This document shows positions 1-7,423 of a stretch of DNA of 64,000 bases, one piece after another. Positions within the stretch are counted from its first letter, which is position 1; every line of letters starts with the position of its first letter. Below the pieces are notes generated by a model that made no database searches, was not told where the DNA came from, and saw only the letters and a program-made list of their open reading frames with translations. Position numbers and translations under genes: made by a program. Source of the DNA: DASZFV01 sp035549075 (GTDB lineage: Bacteria > Myxococcota_A > Polyangia > Fen-1088). The stretch spans positions 3,128 through 67,127 of the forward strand of contig DASZRT010000087.1 in NCBI GenBank assembly GCA_035549075.1, written 5' to 3'.

Positions 1-1223
1 TCGGTCTCGCGACCCGCCGTGCCGTTGCCGACGGCGACGGCGCGGATGTTCCCCTTCTTGACGAGGTCGGCGAGGATCGGCGCGGCCTGCGCCTTGCCCC
101 CGGGCGTCTCGACGTGCATGAGGCCCGAGCCCACGTAGTGACCGGCCTGATCGACGACGGCCAGCTTGCAGCCCGTGCGCAGCCCCGGGTCGACGCCCAG
201 CACGGCCTTCGGTCCGAACGGCGCCGCGAGCAGGATCTTGCGGACGTTCTCGGCGAACACGGTGATGGCCGCGGTGTCGGCGACCTCGCGCAGCGCCTTG
301 TGGACCTCGCTGTCGATCGACGGCGCGACGTGGCCCTTGAGCGCGAGGCGCGCGGCGCGCTTGAGCAACGGCGCGCCCGCGAAGTCGGCGCGCGGGCAGG
401 CGACGCCTTCGAAGCGCGCCTGCAGCTCGTCCATGAGCGGATCGGTCGCGCCGTCCTCTTCGAGGCGACCGCCGAGCGACAGCACGAGCTCTTCTTCCAT
501 CCACCCGCGGCGCATGGCGAGGTAGCGGTGCGAGCTCGCGGGATCGAGCAGCGCCTTCACGGGCTCTTGGTACGTGAAGTAATTCTCGAAGCGGCTCGGC
601 GTCTTGGCCTTCTCGCCTTTCTTCGTGCGCGCGCAGCCGCGCTCGAAGTACGCCGTGCGCACCTCGGCGCGCAGCGCGACATCCTCGGCGAGCTTCTCGG
701 TGATGACGTCGGCCGCGCCCGCGAGCGCCGCCGCGACGTCGGCCACGCCTTTGCCCGCGTCGACGAACGTCGCCGCCCTCGTCTCAGGCGTCTCGGTGGA
801 AGCAGCTTCGCCGTGCGCGCACGCCCACAGCCAGTCGGCCAGCGGCGCGAGCCCAGCCTCGCGCGCCGCCTGCGCCTTCGTCTTTCGCTTCTGCTTGTAA
901 GGCAGGTAGAGGTCTTCCAGAGCGGTGGCGTCGAACGTGCCGCGCACGCGCGCCTCGAGCTCGGGCGTGAGCTTCCCCTGACGCGCGATCTCGTCCACGA
1001 TGAACGCCTGGCGCTTGATGAGCTCGTCCCAGCGGTCTTTCGCGTCGATGACCGTGCGGATCGCGACCTCGTCGAGGTTCCCCGTCTGTTCTTTTCGGTA
1101 GCGCGCGATGAACGGCACGGTCGCGCCGCCCGCGGCCAGCGCGAGGACGGCCTCGGCGCCGGCACGCGGAAGCTTGGAGGTCGGGTGTTGCTCGTCGAGC
1201 CACGCGTAGAAGGTCAGCGACAT
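1..1223 (-). CDS. tex: Tex-family RNA-binding transcription accessory protein, 5' part (gene runs off the window)
   Basis: The reverse strand encodes about 407 residues with no stop before the window edge, so only the N-terminal half is present. It begins MSLTFYAWLDEQHP and carries the Tex N-terminal helical region with the FIARYRKE motif at about residues 40-50. The start of the RNase H-like (YqgF) domain follows, with VLGVDPGLRTGCK near residue 350. Tex proteins bind nucleic acid through a C-terminal S1 domain, which would lie outside the window, and affect transcription of some toxin and virulence genes. The start is the ATG at 1223. The next gene inward is on the same strand but separated by 57 bases. 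Assignment to the family is firm; a specific role in this organism is not known. Confidence 0.9.
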   Translation of the reverse strand, partial: MSLTFYAWLDEQHPTSKLPRAGAEAVLALAAGGATVPFIARYRKEQTGNLDEVAIRTVIDAKDRWDELIKRQAFIVDEIARQGKLTPELEARVRGTFDATALEDLYLPYKQKRKTKAQAAREAGLAPLADWLWACAHGEAASTETPETRAATFVDAGKGVADVAAALAGAADVITEKLAEDVALRAEVRTAYFERGCARTKKGEKAKTPSRFENYFTYQEPVKALLDPASSHRYLAMRRGWMEEELVLSLGGRLEEDGATDPLMDELQARFEGVACPRADFAGAPLLKRAARLALKGHVAPSIDSEVHKALREVADTAAITVFAENVRKILLAAPFGPKAVLGVDPGLRTGCKLAVVDQAGHYVGSGLMHVETPGGKAQAAPILADLVKKGNIRAVAVGNGTAGRET

Positions 1224-1280
1224 TGCGCAGAGAGGCTACCGATCGCGCGCGCAGGTTGAAGCTTGAAAAATCGGCGCGCC

Positions 1281-1667
1281 CTACCCAGCGCGCTTCGCCG
1301 CCACGGTGACCAAGTTGGCGAGGAGCGTCCGGTGGCAGCGCGCCGGGTCGGTGCACGCGGACGAGCACAGCAACGTCACCGTCGCGCCGCCCGCGACCTT
1401 GCGCGCGAGATCGCGTATGCGCCAGAGCTGAGCCGCGCCGAGCATCTCGTCGAGGTAGCGCGGCACGTAGTCGTCCCAAGGAATCGCCGCGCGCCGCTTG
1501 CCGTGGAAATCGTCGAGCAGCTCGCGGCTGGGGCCGAGGTCGGGCCACCACGCGTCCCACGGCTCACCCGCCTTGGCGACCCCGCGCGGTCGAATCCGGC
1601 AGACGAGCAGGCGGAAGCCGTCGCCGGCCTCGACCGGGTCGTTCCAGCGCTTGGTGTGGATCGGCAC
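1281..1667 (-). CDS. DUF488 family protein (YeaO-like)
   Basis: A 128-residue protein matching the short DUF488/YeaO family. It has an N-terminal VCRIRPRG strand, a central WDAWWPDLGPS segment, and the conserved C-terminal cluster CSSACTDPARCHRTLL at about residues 101-116, where Cys and His could form a metal or redox site. The start is a GTG at 1667, nine bases after the stop of the CHAD gene, so the two are almost certainly one transcript. The biochemical function of DUF488 is not established. Length is normal for the family and the frame is intact. Confidence 0.8.
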   Translation of the reverse strand: MPIHTKRWNDPVEAGDGFRLLVCRIRPRGVAKAGEPWDAWWPDLGPSRELLDDFHGKRRAAIPWDDYVPRYLDEMLGAAQLWRIRDLARKVAGGATVTLLCSSACTDPARCHRTLLANLVTVAAKRAG

Positions 1668-1676
1668 GCGGCAAGT

Positions 1677-2573
1677 CTAGTGCGCGCGAAAGGCCTTGAA
1701 GGCCCGACGCAACCGCTCGCGAAAGCGCGAGGGCCGCTCGTCGAAGAGCCGCTGCCCCAGCGGGCGGGCCTTCGCGCGCAGCCGGAGGCGGCGCGCGGAG
1801 ATCGAGCGCAGCAGGCGATCGCAGCTGCGTTCGTCCGGGAAGGACGCGCGCTCGTCTCGGAGCGTCTGCTCGAGCACCACCAGATCGTGGTCCTCGCCGA
1901 GCAGCTCGCCGAGGCGATCGAGGTCGTCGAGGCGCGGGCGCAGCCGGCGCGGCGCGATCGGCTCCAGCGCGCCAAGTTGGTGGCGGTGCGTCTTCACGGC
2001 GCGGCGCCACGCGTGAAAATCCGCGCTCGCGCCGCTGAGGTAGGCCGCGGACATCGCTCGGCGCGCGCGCCGGTAGCCGTCGTCGAGGCCGCCGCCGATC
2101 GACCGCCAGCGGTCGTGCTTCGGACGCCAACGCTTCACCCTTCGGAGCTCGCGCGTCAGCCGCGCGCGCAGGCGCTTCACGTGAGAGGTGCGACGCAGCG
2201 GAACGACCTCGGCCCGCAGACGCGCGGCCAACGCGGCTCGCGCCCGCATGAACGGCGCGCTCGCCTCTGGCTTCGCGCCGGCGAGCATCTGGTCGAACGC
2301 CGTGAGCGCGACCTCGGCATCGCGCGCGCCCGATACGGCGTGCGCGACCTTCCTCAGCCTGCGGTCGGCTCGGCGGGCCGGGCGTCCTGCGGCCGACTCG
2401 ACCAGGCGGCTGAGCGCGCGCACCTTCTTGATCGCCATGCGCACGGCGTGAACGCGCGCGGCGAGCGACCGTCGTTCGTCCGAGACCGCGTGGCGCGCGC
2501 CCGCGAGCTCGTGGCGGGCCATGCGCGCGATCGCGTGTGGCGTCGACTCGCCGGGTTCGATGTTGAAAGCCAC
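1677..2573 (-). CDS. CHAD domain protein
   Basis: A 298-residue, Arg- and His-rich, all-helical protein. Conserved positively charged helices begin at HAVRMAIKKVRALSRLVE, typical of CHAD (conserved histidine alpha-helical domain) proteins. Residues 40-290 form two repeated four-helix units lined with Lys and Arg. CHAD domains bind polyphosphate, and some pair with CYTH triphosphatases; no CYTH domain is visible here. The start is a GTG at 2573. The gene lies just upstream of and co-directional with the DUF488 gene. Polyphosphate binding is family knowledge, not something shown by this sequence alone. Confidence 0.8.
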   Translation of the reverse strand: MAFNIEPGESTPHAIARMARHELAGARHAVSDERRSLAARVHAVRMAIKKVRALSRLVESAAGRPARRADRRLRKVAHAVSGARDAEVALTAFDQMLAGAKPEASAPFMRARAALAARLRAEVVPLRRTSHVKRLRARLTRELRRVKRWRPKHDRWRSIGGGLDDGYRRARRAMSAAYLSGASADFHAWRRAVKTHRHQLGALEPIAPRRLRPRLDDLDRLGELLGEDHDLVVLEQTLRDERASFPDERSCDRLLRSISARRLRLRAKARPLGQRLFDERPSRFRERLRRAFKAFRAH

Positions 2574-2695
2574 GACGCGTGGTCCTAGTCATCTAGCATG
2601 GGCACGCGCGGAAAAAAGCGGGCGACGAGGAGGATCTCGATCAAGGGCTTGCCATCGGTTTTATGCAGCACCACTAGGTATCTCAGGAGGACGAC

Positions 2696-3133
2696 ATGCA
2701 AGCTGACAAGAGCGTTACCACTTTGAACAGCATCCTTCGGGGCGAGATCTCGGCCGTCGAGACGTACGATCAGGCGATCGCGAAGCTCGACGACGACGCC
2801 AGGGTCACCGAAGAGCTGCGCCGATGCCGATCGTCGCACGAAGAACGGGTGAACCTGCTTCGCGCGGAAATCGCGCGCCGTGGCGGCAAGCCAGAGAGCG
2901 GCTCGGGAGCTTGGGGGGCGTTCGCGAAGCTGGTGGAGGGCGGGGCCAAGACCTTCGGCAAGAAGGCCGCGATCTCCGCGCTCGAAGAGGGCGAGGACCA
3001 CGGGCTCAAGCAGTATCGTGACGATCTGCCCAAGCTCGACAGCGAGACGCGCGCCTCGCTCGAGAGCAAGCTCTTGAGCGAGCAGCAGCAGACGCACGAC
3101 ACGATGAGCACGCTCAAGCACACGCTGCACTGA
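2696..3133 (+). CDS. DUF2383 / PA2169-type four-helix-bundle protein
   Basis: A 145-residue helical protein of the ferritin-like DUF2383 family. The N-terminus has LNSILRGEISAVETYDQAI, followed by EERVNLLRAEIARRGGKP and the family's typical glycine-rich break SGSGAWGAFAKLVEG. A final helix contains LLSEQQQTHDTMSTLKH. Such proteins share the topology of ferritin-like stress proteins, but no complete di-iron ligand set is certain here. Function is unknown; many relatives are stress or sporulation associated. The start ATG at 2696 follows an AGGAGGAC ribosome binding site. A strong hairpin lies just after the stop, so the gene is probably monocistronic. Confidence 0.75.
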   Translation: MQADKSVTTLNSILRGEISAVETYDQAIAKLDDDARVTEELRRCRSSHEERVNLLRAEIARRGGKPESGSGAWGAFAKLVEGGAKTFGKKAAISALEEGEDHGLKQYRDDLPKLDSETRASLESKLLSEQQQTHDTMSTLKHTLH

Positions 3134-3139
3134 GCACGA

Positions 3140-3167
3140 GCCCCGTGGGCGCTCGCGCCCACGGGGC
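3140..3167 (+). terminator. Hairpin terminator after the DUF2383 gene
   Basis: A perfect 12-base-pair stem (3140-3151 with 3156-3167, arm GCCCCGTGGGCG) and a CTCG loop begin 6 bases after the stop codon at 3133. There is no U tract, so this is a GC-rich hairpin of the kind common in high-GC genomes. Its position suggests it ends the upstream transcript. Confidence 0.6.
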
Positions 3168-3210
3168 GCTCAACTCGATGGCCTGCTCCCTCTGCGAAGG
3201 GAGGTCGCGC

Positions 3211-3945
3211 ATGTCCGGCCCGGATACATCCGAGATCGTCGGCGCCGCGCGCGCGTTTGAAGAGCTCGTGCCCGGGGCGCTGTGGCTGCGTGACTACCCC
3301 GTTCGGCTGGGGCCGATGTGGTTCAACGCGCGGATGACGCTCATCAGGCTCCGCGGCGGCGAGATCCTCGTGCACTCACCGTGCGGCTTCGACGAGCCGC
3401 TCGCGGCCGAGACCTCCGCGCTCGGAAGGGTCACGGCGATCATCGCGCCGGGCAACCTTCACTGGCTGCACGTCCATTCGTGCCAGCGGGCGTTTCCCCA
3501 AGCTTCGACCTACGTCTGTCCCGGCGTCGAGGCACGGGCCAAAAGGCTGACCTTCGACGTCGTCCTCGGTGACGAGGCGCCGGCGCTATGGGCTGGCGAG
3601 CTGTCGCAGGTCGTGCTGCGGGGAACACGCCTCGCGCGCGAAGTCGCGTTCTTCCATCATGCGAGCCGCTCCCTCATCTTGGTCGACCTCGTCGAGAACT
3701 TCTCCCCGGCGACCGCGGGCACCAGCCGGCTTCTGCGGATCGGTCTTCGCGCGCTGGGAATGTGGAACCGACCGCGGCCCGCGCCGGAGTACCGATTCGC
3801 CTGGGGCGACGAGGCGCGAGCACGAGAAGGGTTGGAGCGCATCCTTTCATGGAACTTCGAGCGGGTGGTTCTCGCGCACGGCGACGTCATAACGCGCGAC
3901 GCACATCAGGTCGTCGCGCGGGCCTGGCGGGAGATCCTGAGGTGA
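3211..3945 (+). CDS. DUF4336 family protein (metallo-beta-lactamase-like fold)
   Basis: About 244 residues from the ATG at 3211, which has a good GGGAGG ribosome binding site; an upstream GTG at 3145 would only add a low-complexity extension through the hairpin. DUF4336 features are visible: LWLRDYPVRLGPMWFNARMTLIRL, the SPCGFDEPL strand, IIAPGNLHWLHV in place of the usual HxHxDH metal site, and a terminal LAHGDVI. The family is thought to share the metallo-beta-lactamase fold but lacks most metal ligands, and its activity is unknown. The frame is intact and of typical length. Confidence 0.7.
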   Translation: MSGPDTSEIVGAARAFEELVPGALWLRDYPVRLGPMWFNARMTLIRLRGGEILVHSPCGFDEPLAAETSALGRVTAIIAPGNLHWLHVHSCQRAFPQASTYVCPGVEARAKRLTFDVVLGDEAPALWAGELSQVVLRGTRLAREVAFFHHASRSLILVDLVENFSPATAGTSRLLRIGLRALGMWNRPRPAPEYRFAWGDEARAREGLERILSWNFERVVLAHGDVITRDAHQVVARAWREILR

Positions 3946-3981
3946 CGCGGCGTCGTCGAAAGCCGCCGCGTTGAATGCGCG

Positions 3982-4063
3982 CTACTTCGCCACGACGCTG
4001 ACGACGTCCATCTGGACGAACTGGCCGTTGTAGGCGGCGGGCGCGGGCGAGACGTTGGGCACG
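3982..4063 (-). pseudogene. C-terminal fragment of an unidentified gene
   Basis: Reading the reverse strand from about 4063 to the TAG at 3982 gives a plausible coding end, VVPNVSPAPAAYNGQFVQMDVVSVVAK followed by a stop. No start codon or upstream reading frame accompanies it, because at its 5' side the sequence changes into the end of a different gene on the opposite strand. I read it as the tail of a gene whose front was lost in a deletion. The original product cannot be named. Confidence 0.4.
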
Positions 4064-4238
4064 ACGATTCGCGCACGCCAACGATCTCTTCGACAAAGCG
4101 CCCGAGCCCAAGCGCCTCGTCATCTTCGAACGAGGCGACCATAACAGCATCCTCGAGGACAACCGCGCCGCATACACGCGGGCCATCGCCGAGCTCGTCA
4201 GCGTGTCGGCCGAAGCGCAGGGGCGGCACCGGAAGTGA
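4062..4238 (+). pseudogene. C-terminal remnant of an alpha/beta hydrolase
   Basis: The forward frame ending at the TGA 4236-4238 encodes a segment beginning HANDLFDKAPEPKRLVIFER and then GDHNSILEDNRAAY. This resembles the last strand and helix of alpha/beta hydrolases of the Bem46 type; the GDH is the usual catalytic-histidine motif. Nothing upstream encodes the rest of the fold. Near 4060-4074 the expected catalytic-Asp region is scrambled or out of frame. Together with the opposite-strand tail at 3982-4063, this 310-base interval (3946-4255) looks like a deletion scar holding two unrelated gene ends. Confidence 0.5.
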
Positions 4239-4249
4239 TGCCGCCCCTG
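4218..4249. terminator. Bidirectional hairpin terminator
   Basis: An 11-base-pair perfect inverted repeat (arm CAGGGGCGGCA at 4218-4228, complement at 4239-4249) surrounds a 10-base loop. It overlaps the end of the hydrolase remnant and sits 7 bases from the stop of the reverse-strand gene at 4256, so it can end transcription from both sides. Confidence 0.55.
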
Positions 4250-4255
4250 GGGCAG

Positions 4256-4528
4256 CTACGAGCCGTACTTGCCGCCGAGGAGCGCGGGCTGCGGCTTGTC
4301 GAGGTGACCGGCGGCCTTGATGATCGCCGGGACCTCCGGGTCGGCGAGGTAGTTCTTGAAGCCCTGCTCGTCCCAATCGAAGATCACCCACACGCGGTCG
4401 GTCTCCACGGGATCGCGGAAGACGGCCGCGCCCTTCGAGCCGTGCTGCTTGCGCTTCTCGGCGCCCTTCGTCGAGAAGACCTCGAGGAAGCGATCGAAAT
4501 TCTCCACCTTCGTCGTTGCGAGCATCAT
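4256..4528 (-). CDS. Small conserved protein, dimeric alpha/beta-barrel (monooxygenase-like) type
   Basis: A 90-residue protein with motifs such as TKVENFDRFLEVFSTKGAEK and DRVWVIFDWDEQGFKNYLAD. The sequence suggests a ferredoxin-like dimeric alpha/beta barrel, as in antibiotic-biosynthesis monooxygenase-like stand-alone proteins. There is no clear catalytic residue. The start is the first of two ATGs, at 4528, behind an AAAGGAG ribosome binding site. It is the last gene of a reverse-strand series behind the AmiC-like binding protein (53-base gap) and probably shares its transcript. Enzymatic activity is an inference; it may be a small ligand-binding protein. Confidence 0.55.
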   Translation of the reverse strand: MMLATTKVENFDRFLEVFSTKGAEKRKQHGSKGAAVFRDPVETDRVWVIFDWDEQGFKNYLADPEVPAIIKAAGHLDKPQPALLGGKYGS

Positions 4529-4580
4529 GTCGTGTCTCCTTTGTTGGTCGTTTCGTTGGCGAGAAAGCTGAACGTCGGGA

Positions 4581-5732
4581 TCAAACGGCGGCGCGGCTGC
4601 GGCGCGCCTCGAAGCCGGCCGGCGCGTCGGGCACCTCGGCCTCGTTCGGGTTCATGGCGCCGAGGTTCTCGACGACGTGGAACCGGCCGCCCACGGCGCG
4701 GGCGATGTACATGTTCATGCGAACGTGGTGCTGGCCCGGCACCATCTCGGCGGGGCCGCCTGGCCCCTCGGCGATCTTGGCGTGGTCGAGCGCGCGGATG
4801 ACGTCGTCCTGCGCGAGCGAGCCCGCCTCGCGCACGGCCGCCTCCCAGAGGAGCAGGCCGCGGTAGAGGCCGGAGCACGCGCCGCCGCCCGTGAACTTCG
4901 CGGCGCCGGGGAAGCGCTCGTCGTAGCGGCGGAGCAGCGACGCGCTGAAGGGATCGCTCACGCCCTGGTAGTAGTCGAGGCAGCTGGTGAGCCCCTCGAC
5001 GTGCGCGGCCGGCACCATGTTGAGGAAGTTCTCGTCGAAGTAGGTGCAGACGAGCTGGCCGCCGCGGGCCGTGAACCCCGCGTCGTGGAGCTGCTCGAGA
5101 AAGGGCGAGACGCCCGGCGGGACGATCGTGTTGAACACCACCTCGGCGCCGCTCGACGCGATCTTCTCGATCGTCCGCGCGTAGTCGGCGTGATCGAGCG
5201 GGAAGTACTCCTCGCCCACGATCGTGCCGCCGTTGGCCGTCACGACCTGCCGCACGCGCTCGTTGAGGACGCGCGGCCAGATGTAGTCGGCCGACGGAAG
5301 ATAAAAGCGCTTGGCCCCCGTCTTCCGCATGAGCCACGGGATGAGCGGGTCGACCTGCTGCGCGGGCACGGGGCCCGTGCAGAAGATGAGCGGGTCGCAC
5401 TCGCGACCCTCGTATTGCTCCGGGTAGATGTAGAGCTTCTTGCCCCGGCGAACGGCCGGGCCCTTGATGGCTTGCCGCGTGGAGCTGTAGATGCCGCCGA
5501 AGAGCACGTCGACCTCGTCGTGCTCGACGAGCTTCGTCGCCTTGGCTTCGGCGACGCTGTCGATCGTCGCGCCGTCCTCGAGGTGGAGCTCGAGGCGGCG
5601 CCCGAGCAGACCTCCCTTGGCGTTGACGTCGTCGACGAACATCGTCGCGACGTTGGCGTTGGCGATCCCCACGAACGAGAGGGGACCGGTCTGGTCGGCG
5701 ATGACCCCGATCTTGATGGCTGGTTTCGTCAT
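4581..5732 (-). CDS. AmiC/UrtA-type amide or urea binding protein without a signal peptide
   Basis: A 383-residue periplasmic-binding-protein fold of the branched-chain amino acid/urea/short-chain amide class. It starts IKIGVIADQTGPLSFVGIAN and has GLLGRRLELHLEDGAT near residue 45 and the VLFGGIYSSTRQA ligand-loop motif near residue 80. Relatives are UrtA (exported) and AmiC (cytoplasmic sensor of amides). No signal peptide or lipobox precedes the domain, since the protein begins MTKPAIKIG. No permease or ATPase genes are nearby. With a regulator gene immediately upstream, a cytoplasmic sensing role like AmiC is more likely than transport. The start ATG at 5732 has a GGAGGA ribosome binding site that lies in a hairpin. 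Confidence 0.8.
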   Translation of the reverse strand: MTKPAIKIGVIADQTGPLSFVGIANANVATMFVDDVNAKGGLLGRRLELHLEDGATIDSVAEAKATKLVEHDEVDVLFGGIYSSTRQAIKGPAVRRGKKLYIYPEQYEGRECDPLIFCTGPVPAQQVDPLIPWLMRKTGAKRFYLPSADYIWPRVLNERVRQVVTANGGTIVGEEYFPLDHADYARTIEKIASSGAEVVFNTIVPPGVSPFLEQLHDAGFTARGGQLVCTYFDENFLNMVPAAHVEGLTSCLDYYQGVSDPFSASLLRRYDERFPGAAKFTGGGACSGLYRGLLLWEAAVREAGSLAQDDVIRALDHAKIAEGPGGPAEMVPGQHHVRMNMYIARAVGGRFHVVENLGAMNPNEAEVPDAPAGFEARRSRAAV

Positions 5733-5737
5733 GGCTG

Positions 5738-5757
5738 TCCTCCGATGGTTCGGAGGA
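5738..5757 (-). promoter_or_regulatory. Hairpin covering the ribosome binding site of the AmiC-like gene
   Basis: In the mRNA sense the segment is an exact 8-base inverted repeat (TCCTCCGA and TCGGAGGA) around a 4-base loop, ending 5 bases before the start codon at 5732. The downstream arm contains the GGAGGA ribosome binding site, so a folded leader would hide it. This could couple translation to an upstream ribosome or ligand, or simply act as a weak attenuator between the two genes. Confidence 0.5.
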
Positions 5758-5794
5758 TGCCGACGGCCGCGCGGCCTCACATGGGGAAGATTCC

Positions 5795-7372
5795 CTAGTT
5801 CGACACCATTTCGTGTTGGATGAGGCCGCGCTCGAGCGCGTAGAGCGCGGCGCCCGCGCGGGTCGTGACGCCGATCTTCGAGTACAGGCTCTGGATGTGG
5901 TTGTCGGCGGTCTTCGTGGCGATGTCGAGCTTGCGCGCCGCCTCTTTCGTCGTGTCGCCGGCGGCGATGAGCCGCAGGACCTCGATCTCGCGCGGCGTGA
6001 GGCCCGCGAAGCGCTCGGGCGTCGCGCGCCGCGCCGGTTGGCCCGCGCAGGCGAGCACGGCTTCGACGGCGTCCGCGTCGAGCCGGCCTTCCTTGACGGC
6101 GGCGCGCAGCTTCGCGGCGGCCGCGGCGTCGCTCGACGCGCGCCGGTGGGGCCGCGCCTCGCGCGCCGTTTGAAAGTCCTCGGCGGCGGCGAGGACGCGC
6201 GCGGCGGGTGGAAGATCGGGCCCGCGCGAGTTGCGGTGGTAGCCGCTGCCGTCGAGCCGCTCGTGATGGCGCTGGACGAGCGCGCTGACGAGCTTGCCGT
6301 CGGCGCCCAGCGCCGAGAGCGCGCGCTCGCCGTGGTAGGGGTGCAAGCGCGCGGCGTCGGTCTCGCGCTCGGTGAGCGCGCCCGCCCTCATCCACGTCGC
6401 GACGGGCACGGTGAGCTCCCCGAGATCGTGCGCGTAGCCGGCCCAGCGCACGTCGCGGACGTCGGACGCGGGCAGGCCCAGGCGCTGAGCGGCGGCGGCG
6501 GCGAGGGACGCCACCGCGCGAGAATGTCCGAACGTGAACGGCATCCTCATGTCGATGAAGTCGGCGATCGCGAGATACGCCTCTTCGCACGCCGCCTCGT
6601 CGAGCATCGCGTGCGGCTTCGGCTCGAGCGCGAGGATCGTCGGGCGATCGACGGGGCCGTCGAGCCCGGCCATGAAGCGCTCGGCGTGCGTGAGAAAGTC
6701 TTCGACGAGCTTCGCCTCGTAGGCGCCGCCGGCGCGCTTGGCGATCATCGCGGTCATCGCCGTGAAGCCGTGAGCCTCGGTCAGCGCGATCGCGTCCTGG
6801 GCCAGCGTCACGAGCCGAACCGGAAACTTCACCGCCTCGCCCGCGAGGCCGAGCGGCAGCCCGCGCCCGTCCCAACGCTCGTAGATCTGGCCGAGGCTCT
6901 CTCTCAGCTCGGGCGGAAGTCCGAGGCGCTCGGCGATCCGCCGCGCGACCTCGCAGTGTCCCGACAGGATCGGCACGTTCACCTGCGGCGCGTGCGCCAA
7001 CCCGCGCTGCACGGCCTCGGCGAGCTCCTCCGGAGACGCGCCCGCGGCGAGCCGCGTGATGGCGCGGACGAAGACGGCGGCGAACTCGACCTTGTCGCCG
7101 AAGTCGAGACCTTGCAGCTCCTGACGAAGCCGGATCTCGTCGCCCCAGGCCGCCGCCAGCAGGTGAGAGTCGGCGTTGCAACCGATGTAGCGGAGCAACG
7201 CCTGATGATAGATGGCGCGACGCATGGGCTCGTCGAGGCGCGCGGCGTCCGCCATGCGCATCGCCAGCACGCAGGAGCGCAGCGCGAAGTCGCGTGAGTG
7301 TCCCGTGGCGAGGTCCGTCGCGTAGGCGAGTGCCATCAAGAAGTCAGCGCGCCGAACACCCGATGCCGTCAT
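5795..7372 (-). CDS. HD-GYP-type phosphohydrolase with C-terminal LuxR DNA-binding domain
   Basis: A 525-residue protein. The N-terminal half has a degenerate HD region with YERWDGRGLPLGL near residue 165. A second HD domain spans about 280-400, with GYAHDLGEL and QRHHERLDGSGYHRN. A LuxR helix-turn-helix lies at about 460-520, with LTPREIEVLRLIAAGDTTKEAARKL. HD-GYP domains hydrolyse cyclic-di-GMP or related nucleotides; fused LuxR modules bind DNA. The canonical GYP triad is only partly kept, so hydrolase activity is uncertain. The start is the ATG at 7372. The AmiC-like gene follows 62 bases downstream and may supply the small-molecule sensor, by analogy with AmiC/AmiR. Confidence 0.8.
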   Translation of the reverse strand: MTASGVRRADFLMALAYATDLATGHSRDFALRSCVLAMRMADAARLDEPMRRAIYHQALLRYIGCNADSHLLAAAWGDEIRLRQELQGLDFGDKVEFAAVFVRAITRLAAGASPEELAEAVQRGLAHAPQVNVPILSGHCEVARRIAERLGLPPELRESLGQIYERWDGRGLPLGLAGEAVKFPVRLVTLAQDAIALTEAHGFTAMTAMIAKRAGGAYEAKLVEDFLTHAERFMAGLDGPVDRPTILALEPKPHAMLDEAACEEAYLAIADFIDMRMPFTFGHSRAVASLAAAAAQRLGLPASDVRDVRWAGYAHDLGELTVPVATWMRAGALTERETDAARLHPYHGERALSALGADGKLVSALVQRHHERLDGSGYHRNSRGPDLPPAARVLAAAEDFQTAREARPHRRASSDAAAAAKLRAAVKEGRLDADAVEAVLACAGQPARRATPERFAGLTPREIEVLRLIAAGDTTKEAARKLDIATKTADNHIQSLYSKIGVTTRAGAALYALERGLIQHEMVSN

Positions 7373-7423
7373 CTCTTGCTCCCCTCGCTCTTCAGGACCG
7401 AGCGCGAGATTAACCCACGCGCG

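Noticed and set aside
3145..3210. Upstream start for the DUF4336 gene
   Set aside because: The extension would be read through the terminator hairpin and has no family similarity; ATG 3211 has a good ribosome binding site.
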